This document shows positions 1 through 6,197 of a stretch of 10,614 nucleotides of DNA, piece by piece. The translations under genes and the position numbers were made by a program. The notes under the pieces are model-generated. The model saw nothing but the letters and a program-made list of their open reading frames with translations, ran no database searches and had not been told where the DNA came from. This DNA comes from Chthoniobacterales bacterium (GTDB lineage Bacteria; Verrucomicrobiota; Verrucomicrobiia; Chthoniobacterales; JACTMZ01): contig JAFMJK010000061.1 of NCBI GenBank assembly GCA_017853515.1, forward strand, positions 1 to 10,614, given 5' to 3'. The stretch's first letter is position 1, and each line of letters begins with the position of its first letter.

Positions 1-2
1 GC

Positions 3-212
3 GAGATCTTCGAGACGCGCCCGCCCGAGGTGATCGCCAACATCGCGATTTGCCTGATCAACCAGGCCAACTACCTCATCGACCGCCAGATCGCCCGGCT
101 CGAGAAAGATTTTCTCGAGCACGGCGGGCTCCGCGAGCGCATGACGCGCCCACGGCTCGAGCAACGGGCCAAAAAAACTGGGGCTCATAGGTCCCATCGC
201 AAACACTCATGA
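3..212 (+). CDS. Four-helix-bundle suffix-domain protein, 3' end only
   Basis: This is the 3' end of a gene that begins before the window. The visible 69 codons read through E-V-I-A-N-I-A-I-C-L-I-N-Q-A-N-Y-L-I-D-R-Q-I, then L-E-K-D-F-L-E-H-G-G-L-R-E-R-M, and end in a basic tail rich in Arg, Lys and His. From memory this pattern (N-x-x-I-C-L-I-x-Q, then a leucine-rich helix, then LExxFLxxGGxxERM) matches the C-terminal suffix domain related to bacterial four-helix-bundle proteins, a family of unknown function that is sometimes encoded near rRNA genes or in reverse-transcriptase cassettes. The TGA stop at 210-212 overlaps the ATG of the nuclease gene (209-211), so translation is probably coupled. 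The N-terminal part, including the first helices, cannot be seen here. Family assignment is likely; function is unknown. Confidence 0.72.
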   Translation, partial: EIFETRPPEVIANIAICLINQANYLIDRQIARLEKDFLEHGGLRERMTRPRLEQRAKKTGAHRSHRKHS

Positions 213-967
213 AACTCATCTCCTGGAACGTCAACGGCCTGCGCTCCATCCTCGGCAAAGGCCTCTTGGAATTCTGGTCGGGCGAAGAGCCCGATGTGCT
301 CTGCCTGCAGGAGATCAAAGCGAGACCGGAGCAGGTCGCCGACGCGACCTGGCCGCGCGGATTCGCGCCGCATTGGAACAGCGCGGAGAAACCCGGTTAC
401 GCCGGCACGGCCACTTTTGCCAAAAAGAAACCGGTGCGGCACACCACGGGCATCGGCGCGGAGGAACACGACCGCGAAGGACGCGTGGTCACGTTGGAAT
501 ACGAGGACTTCTTTCTGGTCAACGTCTACACGCCGAACTCGCAGCGCGAGCTGACGCGTCTGGCCTACCGGACGCGCGAGTGGGAGCCGGCCTTCCGCGC
601 TTACCTCAAGAAGCTGGAGAAGAAAAAGCCGGTGGTGTTCTGCGGTGACCTCAATGTCGCGCACACCGAGGATGACTTGGCCAATCCGAAAACAAACCGA
701 CGCAATGCCGGCTTCACCGACGAGGAGCGCGGCGAATTCCAGGCGCTGATCGACGAGGGTTTCGTCGACACCTTCCGCTTATTCACGCAAGGCAACGGCC
801 ACTACACGTGGTGGAGCTACATGAACAATGCGCGCCCGCGGAACATCGGGTGGCGCATCGATTATTTCCTCGTTTCGCCCGCGCTCGTGCCGCGGGTCAA
901 ATCCGCGCGCATCCTCGCGCACGTCCCGGGCTCGGATCATTGCCCGGTCGTGCTCGAGTTGCGTTGA
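209..967 (+). CDS. xth: Exodeoxyribonuclease III (AP endonuclease)
   Basis: This is a 252-residue Mg-dependent nuclease of the ExoIII/APE1 (endonuclease/exonuclease/phosphatase) family. It cleaves DNA 5' to abasic sites and trims 3' ends in base excision repair. The catalytic set is complete: N7 in the opening SWNVNG, E35 in LQEIK, Y107 in NVYTPN, D147 and N149 in GDLNV, D218 in WRIDYF, and D243-H244 in GSDHCPV. Length is normal for the bacterial family (about 250-270). The N terminus MKLISWNVNG is the usual family start, which fixes the ATG at 209 although no SD is visible; it overlaps the preceding stop. A uracil-DNA glycosylase that would generate abasic sites lies 3.7 kb downstream, but not in the same transcript. 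exoA is an equally common symbol for this subfamily. Confidence 0.95.
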   Translation: MKLISWNVNGLRSILGKGLLEFWSGEEPDVLCLQEIKARPEQVADATWPRGFAPHWNSAEKPGYAGTATFAKKKPVRHTTGIGAEEHDREGRVVTLEYEDFFLVNVYTPNSQRELTRLAYRTREWEPAFRAYLKKLEKKKPVVFCGDLNVAHTEDDLANPKTNRRNAGFTDEERGEFQALIDEGFVDTFRLFTQGNGHYTWWSYMNNARPRNIGWRIDYFLVSPALVPRVKSARILAHVPGSDHCPVVLELR

Positions 968-968
968 A

Positions 969-1811
969 TCAATCCGCGTCCTTTGCCGCCGCGGGAGAAG
1001 CGGCGGGAGCGGCAGCCGGGGCCGGAGCCTGCGCGCCGGGTTGGTTGAACTGGATGTGGTCGCGGAAGAATTCGTCCTCGAGCATGGTGCGCATATCCTG
1101 CGGGGTGGCGCGCTTGTTGGCTTCCTCGAGTTTGCCGCGCGCGGCGTCGGGCTTGCCGTCGCGGAAATCGATGGCTGCCGCGACAACATAGATGCCGGCG
1201 GTGGCGTTGCCGCCTTCGATCGCGTCGGCGATTTGCTTGCGGCGCTGCTGCTGAAGATCGCCGGCCACGTCGGCCATGGCGCGCTTGTATTGGAAGAATC
1301 CGTCGGCCGGGGCTTGCGCGAGGTAGCCGTCGATGAGCTTGGCGGCATCGGCGGGGCGTTTCTGCAGACGGCGCAGTTCCGAAAGATTCTGCACGAGGTC
1401 GCGCTGGTTCGGGGAGATCTGCAAACCGGCGGTGAGCGTCTGGTCGGCGCCGTCATAATCCTTGGTCAGGATTTGCGCCGCGCCGAGGAGGGCGGACATT
1501 CCCGTGTCGCCGGGATTGGCTTGGAGATGCTCCTTGGCGGCGTTGACCGCTTCGGCGGTTTGCCCGGCCATCATGCGCGCGATGGCGCGGCGGCGCCAGA
1601 CAGCGGGAGTGTCGGGGTTGAGTTCGTAAACCTCGGCCAGCAGCGCTTCGGCGTCCGCGCCGGCGTTGGCATTGAGGGCGGTATTGGCGCGCTCATTGAG
1701 GATGAGGGCGCGCAATTCGCGGTCCGTGCCGCGTTGGCCGAGATAAAGGAAAAAGAGGAGGACGACGCCGGCGAGCGCGGCGGCGGAGAGGACGACAGGA
1801 AGACGGTTCAT
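969..1811 (-). CDS. Membrane-anchored TPR-repeat protein
   Basis: This is a 280-residue protein with one N-terminal hydrophobic segment (about residues 5-24, after MNRLP). It is probably an uncleaved anchor with the rest outside the cytoplasm. The body is alpha-helical and TPR-like: residues 40-65 (NERANTALNANAG), 70-100 (WRRRAIARMMAGQTAEAVNAAK), 104-134 and 137-168 have the spaced Ala/Gly/Leu pattern of TPR helices, ending in short N-P or S-P turns. A second helical part spans about 175-250. The C terminus (258-276) is a low-complexity Ala/Pro tail. No enzyme motif is seen, so the likely role is a protein-interaction scaffold. It converges on the nuclease gene with one base between stops and diverges from the GT-C/TPR gene, which also carries TPR repeats. 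No strong SD precedes the start. Specific function is unknown. Confidence 0.85.
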   Translation of the reverse strand: MNRLPVVLSAAALAGVVLLFFLYLGQRGTDRELRALILNERANTALNANAGADAEALLAEVYELNPDTPAVWRRRAIARMMAGQTAEAVNAAKEHLQANPGDTGMSALLGAAQILTKDYDGADQTLTAGLQISPNQRDLVQNLSELRRLQKRPADAAKLIDGYLAQAPADGFFQYKRAMADVAGDLQQQRRKQIADAIEGGNATAGIYVVAAAIDFRDGKPDAARGKLEEANKRATPQDMRTMLEDEFFRDHIQFNQPGAQAPAPAAAPAASPAAAKDAD

Positions 1812-1921
1812 AGTTAGCGGGTTGAGATGAAGGTGGAGTAGATAACCCCCGGCATCCGGATGGAAAGCGCAATTTTCAAGGCGGGGTGGATTTGCCCGGG
1901 GCTTTGGGGCAATAAGAGGGG
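1812..1921. promoter_or_regulatory. Divergent intergenic region between two TPR genes
   Basis: These 110 bases separate the two divergent starts and must hold both promoters. A perfect 10-bp palindrome (CATCCGGATG) lies at 1853-1862, and a purine-rich AAGAGGGG runs into the start of the plus-strand gene. I could not find a convincing -35/-10 pair on either strand. A TTGAGA at 1822-1827 has no properly spaced -10 partner. Confidence 0.35.
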
Positions 1922-3802
1922 ATGGCCGTGGATAAACGTGTCGCTCCGGTTCCCGGATGGGCTTGGGGGCTTCTGGTCTGCCTGCTCGCCCTCATTGTTT
2001 TCCTGCCGGCGCTGCGCTTCCCGTTTTTCCCTTTTTGGGACGATGACATCCACGTGCACGCCAATCCGCATCTGGTCACCCTGGACTGGTCGGGAATCCG
2101 GGCATTTTGGAGCGGCCCGTATCAGCAACTCTACATTCCCCTCACCTACTCCGTATGGGCGGGGCTTGCCGCCATGTCGCGCTGGTGGGACGGACAACCG
2201 ATAACGGCCGGAGCCCTGAACGCGGCATGGTTCCATGGGGCCAATGTCGTGGTGCACGCTGTCTCGACAGCGCTGGTTTTCGTTCTGCTCCGGCGGACGA
2301 CAAAACGATTTGCGCCCGCGTCGAACGACACACGCATCAACCTGGCGGCCGCGCTCGGCGCCGCATTCTTTGCCTTGCACCCGTTGCAGGTCGAACCCGT
2401 CGCGTGGATTTCCGGATTGCGCGATGTGCTCGGCGGGTGTCTGGGACTCGCGTCGCTCGTTGTCCTGCTTGGCGGTGTCAAACCGACATTCGCCCGCTGG
2501 ATATGCGCCACATTGCTCTTTGTCGCTTCGTTGGCGGCCAAGCCGGCGGGAGTCGCGCTGCCTGTCGTCGCCGGATTGCTCGCGGTGTTCGCCTTCGCGT
2601 GGAAGCCGGCGCGCATCGCGCGCGAGCTCGGACCATGGCTGGTCATCGGTGCGCTATGGGTTTTGGTGACAAGCAGTGCGCAGTGGGCCGCGGAATTGGC
2701 CCAAAATCTCGTGCCCTTTTGGATGCGTCCGCTCGTCGCGGGAGATGCGCTGGCCTTTTATATGACGAAAGTCGTCTGGCCCGCGGCTCTGGCCGCGGAT
2801 TACGGACGCGCGCCCGACGTGGCGCATGAAAGCGGGTGGTTGTGGTGGACATGGCTGGGCCCCCTCGCCCTCGCCGCGACCCTCGCCGCGGTCAAGCCGC
2901 TGCGGATCTACCTCGTGCCACTGGGGATTTTCACCGCGGCGCTGCTTCCGACGCTGGGGTTGGTTCCGTTCAATTTTCAAATCGTCAGCACAGTGGCCGA
3001 CCGTTACGCCTACTTCGCACTCTTCGGTCCGGCGCTGGGCCTTTCCATGATTGTGGCACGTTCGGCCCGCGCATGGGTCCCGACCTTGGCCGCCTTGATC
3101 GTGTCCGCGCTGGCCGCCCTCACCGTAATCCGGTTGCCGCTCTGGTCCGAAGACGTGAAGCTCTTCGCCGCGACCCTCGCAGCGAACCCGGAAAGTTGGA
3201 AAGCGATGCACAATTACGCGTCGGCGCTGGACGATCGCGGGCGCACGGCGGAGGGAGAGGCGCTCATGCGGCAGGTCATCGCGCGGCGGCCGGCCAGTTC
3301 CGAGGCCTTCAATGATCTCGGGGTGATGTTGTGGAAACTCGGCCGGCGCGGGGAGGCGGCGCAGGCCACGCAGCGTGCGCTTGAACTCCGGCCGACCCCC
3401 GGCGCGGCAAACAATCTCGCCACCATGCAGGCGCAACTCGGCAACCGCGCGGGGCAAGTGGCCGCCTTGCGCAAAAGCCTCGAACTGGATCCGGGGGACA
3501 CCGGGCGCATGCGGCAACTCGCGTGGGTTCTTTCCACGGCGCCCGAGGAACAGTTGCGCGACGGCAACGAGGCGCTCGCCATCGCGCAAAAAGTGATCAG
3601 CAACGGTCCGGTCAGCCCCGAAGCCGTCGTGGTGCTCGTCGCGGCGCAGGCCGAGTTGGGGCAATTCGACAGCGCAAGGGACAACGCGCGCGCCCTCGTG
3701 CAACAACTCGAGGAAGCCGGCGATCCGCGCGCCGCCATGGTGAAGAACGACGTGCTCGTCGCCGTCGAAGCCGGGCAACCCATCCGCAGCTCCGCGCCCT
3801 GA
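1922..3802 (+). CDS. TMTC-like GT-C membrane glycosyltransferase with TPR tail
   Basis: This is a 626-residue protein in two parts. Residues 12-405 are multi-pass membrane, with about 11-13 hydrophobic segments. They carry marks of GT-C glycosyltransferases: an acidic DDD motif at 40-42 in the first outer loop, where the family places catalytic Asp residues; F-A-L-H-P-L-Q-V-E-P-V-A-W at about 150-162; and V-A-D-R-Y-A-Y-F at 358-365, like the ERYLY signature of eukaryotic TMTC O-mannosyltransferases. Residues 412-600 form TPR-like helices (for example AMHNYASALDDRGRTAEGEALM and AFNDLGVMLWKLGRRGEAAQATQRAL). The likely role is transfer of a sugar from a lipid-linked donor outside the membrane, with the TPRs selecting a substrate or partner. 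Donor and acceptor cannot be read from sequence. The start is uncertain by two codons: AAGAGGGG abuts the ATG at 1922, and its spacing suits the GTG at 1928 better. Confidence 0.85.
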   Translation: MAVDKRVAPVPGWAWGLLVCLLALIVFLPALRFPFFPFWDDDIHVHANPHLVTLDWSGIRAFWSGPYQQLYIPLTYSVWAGLAAMSRWWDGQPITAGALNAAWFHGANVVVHAVSTALVFVLLRRTTKRFAPASNDTRINLAAALGAAFFALHPLQVEPVAWISGLRDVLGGCLGLASLVVLLGGVKPTFARWICATLLFVASLAAKPAGVALPVVAGLLAVFAFAWKPARIARELGPWLVIGALWVLVTSSAQWAAELAQNLVPFWMRPLVAGDALAFYMTKVVWPAALAADYGRAPDVAHESGWLWWTWLGPLALAATLAAVKPLRIYLVPLGIFTAALLPTLGLVPFNFQIVSTVADRYAYFALFGPALGLSMIVARSARAWVPTLAALIVSALAALTVIRLPLWSEDVKLFAATLAANPESWKAMHNYASALDDRGRTAEGEALMRQVIARRPASSEAFNDLGVMLWKLGRRGEAAQATQRALELRPTPGAANNLATMQAQLGNRAGQVAALRKSLELDPGDTGRMRQLAWVLSTAPEEQLRDGNEALAIAQKVISNGPVSPEAVVVLVAAQAELGQFDSARDNARALVQQLEEAGDPRAAMVKNDVLVAVEAGQPIRSSAP

Positions 3803-3848
3803 GCGACGCTCCTTTACTCGCCGCGCGGAGTGGCTTAGCTAAGTGGAG

Positions 3849-4628
3849 ATGGCGTTGGTCGATTTTTCCCTGCGCGAGAAAACAGGCATCCTTTGCCTCA
3901 ATCGCCCGGAAAAACAAAATTCGCTCAACCGCGAGTTGATGCAGGAACTGATGGGCGGAATCGACGCGCTCGTCGCGCAGGACGCGCACGTTCTCGTCCT
4001 CCGCGCGGCGCCCGGGACAAAAGTCTGGTCGGCCGGGCACGACATCAACGAGTTGCCGGAGCCGCGGCGCGATCCCTTGTCCTACTTCGACACGCTGGAA
4101 ACACTCCTGCGCAAAGTGCAGGACTGCCCGATGCCGGTCATCGCCATGGTCGAGGGATCGGTCTGGGGCGGAGCGTGCGATCTTTGTTTTTCCTGCGATA
4201 TCGTGCTCGCCGCGCAAGGCAGCACGTTCGCCATGACGCCGGCGAAAATCGGTATTCCCTACAACGCGTCGGGGCTCATCCATTTCACCAACCTGATCGG
4301 TTTGAACAAGGCCAAGGAAATGTTTTTCACCGCGCAGCCCGTGCCGGTCGAGGACGCGTGGAACAACGGCTTCGTCAACCATGTGCTGCCCGCGTCCGAA
4401 CTCGAAGCGTTCACCATGCGCATGGCGGACACCATCGCGAAGAACGCGCCGCTCGCCGTCCGCGCGCTCAAAGCGGAATTCCGCCTGCTCATGCGCGGGC
4501 ACAGCATCGACGCGGAAACGGCGGAGCGCATCCAGGCCATCCGCCGCGAGGTTTACGACAGCGATGATTACGCGGAAGGAATCCGCGCTTTCCAAGAAAA
4601 GCGTCCGCCGCGCTTCCGGGGCAAATGA
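3849..4628 (+). CDS. scpB: Methylmalonyl-CoA decarboxylase-like crotonase
   Basis: This is a 259-residue member of the enoyl-CoA hydratase/isomerase (crotonase) superfamily that resembles E. coli ScpB along its whole length. Shared stretches include K-V-W-S-A-G-H-D-I-N-E-L-P (58-70), R-D-P-L-S-Y (74-79), M-V-E-G-S-V-W-G-G-A (100-109), S-T-F-A-M-T-P (125-131), G-I-P-Y-N (135-139) and V-Y-D-S-D-D-Y-A-E-G (235-244). H64 and Y138 match the ScpB active-site His and Tyr with a constant offset of two, and G107-G108 lie at the oxyanion hole. ScpB decarboxylates methylmalonyl-CoA to propionyl-CoA. No mutase or CoA transferase lies nearby, so the physiological route is unclear. GTG at 3843 is an alternative start; ATG 3849 is preferred, and both give a normal length. 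The stop overlaps the next ATG at 4625-4628 (ATGA). Confidence 0.85.
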   Translation: MALVDFSLREKTGILCLNRPEKQNSLNRELMQELMGGIDALVAQDAHVLVLRAAPGTKVWSAGHDINELPEPRRDPLSYFDTLETLLRKVQDCPMPVIAMVEGSVWGGACDLCFSCDIVLAAQGSTFAMTPAKIGIPYNASGLIHFTNLIGLNKAKEMFFTAQPVPVEDAWNNGFVNHVLPASELEAFTMRMADTIAKNAPLAVRALKAEFRLLMRGHSIDAETAERIQAIRREVYDSDDYAEGIRAFQEKRPPRFRGK

Positions 4629-5335
4629 GCACCGCGGCCCTGCGTGCGCACGTTGCCGCGCTGCATGCCTGCCGGCAATGTCCGCGCATGGAATCCGCCC
4701 CCGTCTCCGGCGGACCGGTGAAAAGCGAAGTCATGCTGGTCGGACAAGCCCCCGGCACGCGCGAACCGTTGCTCGGGAGGCCGTTTGCCTGGACCGCGGG
4801 CAAAACACTTTTCCGCTGGTTCGAAGAGGCGTGCGGCTTCGGCGAGGACGCCTTCCGCGCCAACGTCTACATGGCCGCGGTCTGCCGCTGCTTTCCGGGA
4901 AAGCACCCGAAGGGTTCCGGCGACCGCGTGCCCGACGATGAGGAGATCGCCAACTGCCGTCCGTGGATGGACCGCGAAATCGCCCTGCTCAAACCGAAGC
5001 TCGTCATTCCCGTGGGCAAACTGGCCATCGCGCAGTTTGTCGAGGCGGACAAACTCAGCGATGTCATCGGCAGGCGCATTCGTCTGGTGCGCGGCGGTGC
5101 GGAATTCGATCTGGTCGCGCTGCCCCATCCTTCCGGCGCCTCCACTTGGCACCGCACCGAGCCGGGCAAGACATTGCTCCGGCGGGCGCTGGGCTTGCTT
5201 GCCAAGGATCCGTCGCTCATTGAGATCGCTACAAAGGTGGGCCGTGATGTCCCCATCACGGCTTCCTCTCAGAATCGCGTCGGGACGGCGCGATCCACCC
5301 ACAAAGCGGTATCGCCAAGGCCGGCAAAAGGTTAA
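4625..5335 (+). CDS. Uracil-DNA glycosylase superfamily protein, [4Fe-4S] type
   Basis: This is a 236-residue protein of the uracil-DNA glycosylase superfamily, closest to family 4. It would remove uracil from deaminated DNA. Motif 1 is V-G-Q-A-P-G-T (39-45) followed by L-G-R-P-F-A-W-T-A-G (50-59); motif 2 is L-P-H-P-S-G-A-S-T-W-H-R (166-177). C16, C19, C87 and C111 fall at the spacing of the four iron-sulfur ligands of the thermophilic family-4 enzymes, so a [4Fe-4S] cluster is expected. C89 is an extra Cys. The KRRIHE insertion of UDGX is absent. The fold should end near residue 203. The remaining residues, from G-R-D-V-P-I onward, are read through a two-hairpin repeat at 5237-5298 and look acquired. 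The start overlaps the scpB stop by ATGA, and coaX follows after 8 bases. The exact substrate range is uncertain. Confidence 0.87.
   Translation: MSTAALRAHVAALHACRQCPRMESAPVSGGPVKSEVMLVGQAPGTREPLLGRPFAWTAGKTLFRWFEEACGFGEDAFRANVYMAAVCRCFPGKHPKGSGDRVPDDEEIANCRPWMDREIALLKPKLVIPVGKLAIAQFVEADKLSDVIGRRIRLVRGGAEFDLVALPHPSGASTWHRTEPGKTLLRRALGLLAKDPSLIEIATKVGRDVPITASSQNRVGTARSTHKAVSPRPAKG
5237..5298. repeat. REPIN-like inverted double-hairpin element
   Basis: The element starts with GTGG (5237-5240), directly followed by a perfect 9-bp hairpin: GCCGTGATG at 5241-5249, loop TCCC, and CATCACGGC at 5254-5262. An 11-base linker (5263-5273) leads to a second hairpin: ATCGCGTCG at 5274-5282, loop GGA, and CGGCGCGAT at 5286-5294, which is 9 bp with one G-T pair. 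CCAC (5295-5298), the reverse complement of GTGG, closes the element. Two REP units in inverted orientation, each with a GTRG-type tetranucleotide 5' of its hairpin, define a REPIN, which is mobilised by RAYT transposases. The unit continues the glycosylase frame without a stop. ACAAAG occurs at 5231-5236 and again at 5301-5306, flanking it. No transposase gene is in the window, and copy number cannot be judged here. Confidence 0.7.
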
Positions 5336-5343
5336 ACAAAGTC

Positions 5344-6099
5344 ATGTTGCGCCGTCCGGAATATCCCATGCTGGTGATCGACGCGGGCAACACTTCCGTG
5401 AAGTTCGCCATCGTGGCGCGGCCCGGCGGAACGCCCAGGCCCGTGCGGTCCGTGCCGACGACCCAGCTGGCCGCAGCAGTGGCGAGACGGATCGGAGCAA
5501 AGGCAAAGTCCGTCGGTATTTCCAGCGTGGTGCCGGCTGCATCGCGCATTTTGAAAAAGGCTTTTCCGCAAGCACGGTTCATCGGTCCCAAGACGGCGCT
5601 GGGTTTCAAATCTTTGGCGGATCGCAAGGTGACCGGGTCCGACCGCTTGGCCAATGTCGCCGCCGCTAAGGCGCGCGGCAAAAAGAACGTTCTCGTCGTG
5701 TCCTTCGGCACGGCGACAACTTTCGATATCATAGATGCCGGCGGCGTGCACCGCGGCGGAGCCATCGCCCCGGGGTGGCGGGCTTTCGCTTCGTTGCCGT
5801 CATCGAAGACCGCGCTGCTTCCGCGAGTGCCGGCCAAGGCGGCGAAGAGTTTCATCGGCAAAAACACGCGCGAGGCATTGGCCGCGGGGACAGCCGGGGG
5901 ATATGCCGCCGTCGTTTTGCAAATCATCGACGGGATGAGACGCGAAGCCGGCGTGAAAACATTGCGCGTTATTACCACCGGTGGCGACGCGGCGTCCGTC
6001 GCGAAAATCGCGAAGTTAAAATCCGTCAGTGATCCTCTTCTGACCCTGCGCGGCATCGCTCTTCTCTGTTCCGCTGACGTCCGCGAAGTCAGGAAATAA
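5344..6099 (+). CDS. coaX: Type III pantothenate kinase
   Basis: This 251-residue enzyme phosphorylates pantothenate, the first committed step of coenzyme A synthesis, in the cytosol. It belongs to the ASKHA-fold CoaX family. Signatures are D-A-G-N-T-S-V-K-F-A at 13-22 (phosphate-binding strand), G-S-D-R at 98-101 with catalytic-base D100, F-G-T-A-T-T-F-D at 121-128, R-G-G-A-I-A-P-G at 137-144, T-A-L-L-P at 156-160, T-T-G-G-D-A at 211-216, and D-P-L-L-T-L-R-G at 230-237. Ser120 sits where the family often has Asp before the GTA motif. Most CoaX proteins start right before this phosphate-binding strand, so the ATG at 5368 (giving MLVIDAGNT) is a strong alternative; the ATG at 5344 has only a distant AAAAGG. 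It lies 8 bases after the glycosylase stop and is probably co-transcribed. Confidence 0.93.
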   Translation: MLRRPEYPMLVIDAGNTSVKFAIVARPGGTPRPVRSVPTTQLAAAVARRIGAKAKSVGISSVVPAASRILKKAFPQARFIGPKTALGFKSLADRKVTGSDRLANVAAAKARGKKNVLVVSFGTATTFDIIDAGGVHRGGAIAPGWRAFASLPSSKTALLPRVPAKAAKSFIGKNTREALAAGTAGGYAAVVLQIIDGMRREAGVKTLRVITTGGDAASVAKIAKLKSVSDPLLTLRGIALLCSADVREVRK

Positions 6100-6121
6100 G
6101 GGGCTTGCGGGGCGATCCGGC

Positions 6122-6149
6122 TTGCCGCGTGCGGGCCCGCGGCTACATT
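6122..6149 (+). promoter_or_regulatory. Candidate sigma-70-type promoter for the lysine-module operon
   Basis: TTGCCG at 6122-6127 (4 of 6 to TTGACA) and TACATT at 6144-6149 (4 of 6 to TATAAT) are 16 bases apart, in the 98-base gap between coaX and the dehydrogenase gene. The -10 sits in GGCTACATTG, which differs by one base from GGCTATATTG before the gene at 9930. The predicted leader is about 40 bases and G+C rich, and no SD precedes the ATG at 6198. Confidence 0.45.
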
Positions 6150-6197
6150 GAAGGCAGCCGCCGGCGCTGAAAACCGGATGCCGCGGCGAATCATTTT

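Noticed and set aside
3801..3815. Small hairpin (GAGC, 3-base loop, GCTC) followed by CTTT after the GT-C/TPR stop, as a terminator
   Set aside because: A four-base stem with only three T residues is too weak to call.
3834..3843. Perfect 10-bp palindrome CTTAGCTAAG just before the scpB start
   Set aside because: A 10-bp palindrome is expected by chance several times in 10 kb. No second copy or promoter fits around it; a TTTACT at 3813 lacks a good -10.
2654..4595. Long minus-strand open frames (374 and 327 codons) opposite the GT-C/TPR and scpB genes
   Set aside because: Low-complexity Arg/Gly/His-rich translations opposite well-supported genes; no start context or family motif.
5463..5735. 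Ser120 in coaX where Asp is common, as a sign of an inactive enzyme
   Set aside because: All other CoaX motifs, including GSDR with the catalytic-base Asp, are intact, and this position varies in the family as far as I recall.
6131..6140. Palindrome GCGGGCCCGC in the gap before the lysine-dehydrogenase-like gene, as a coaX terminator or operator
   Set aside because: No T run follows, and it lies between the proposed -35 and -10. In G+C-rich DNA such a palindrome is unremarkable.
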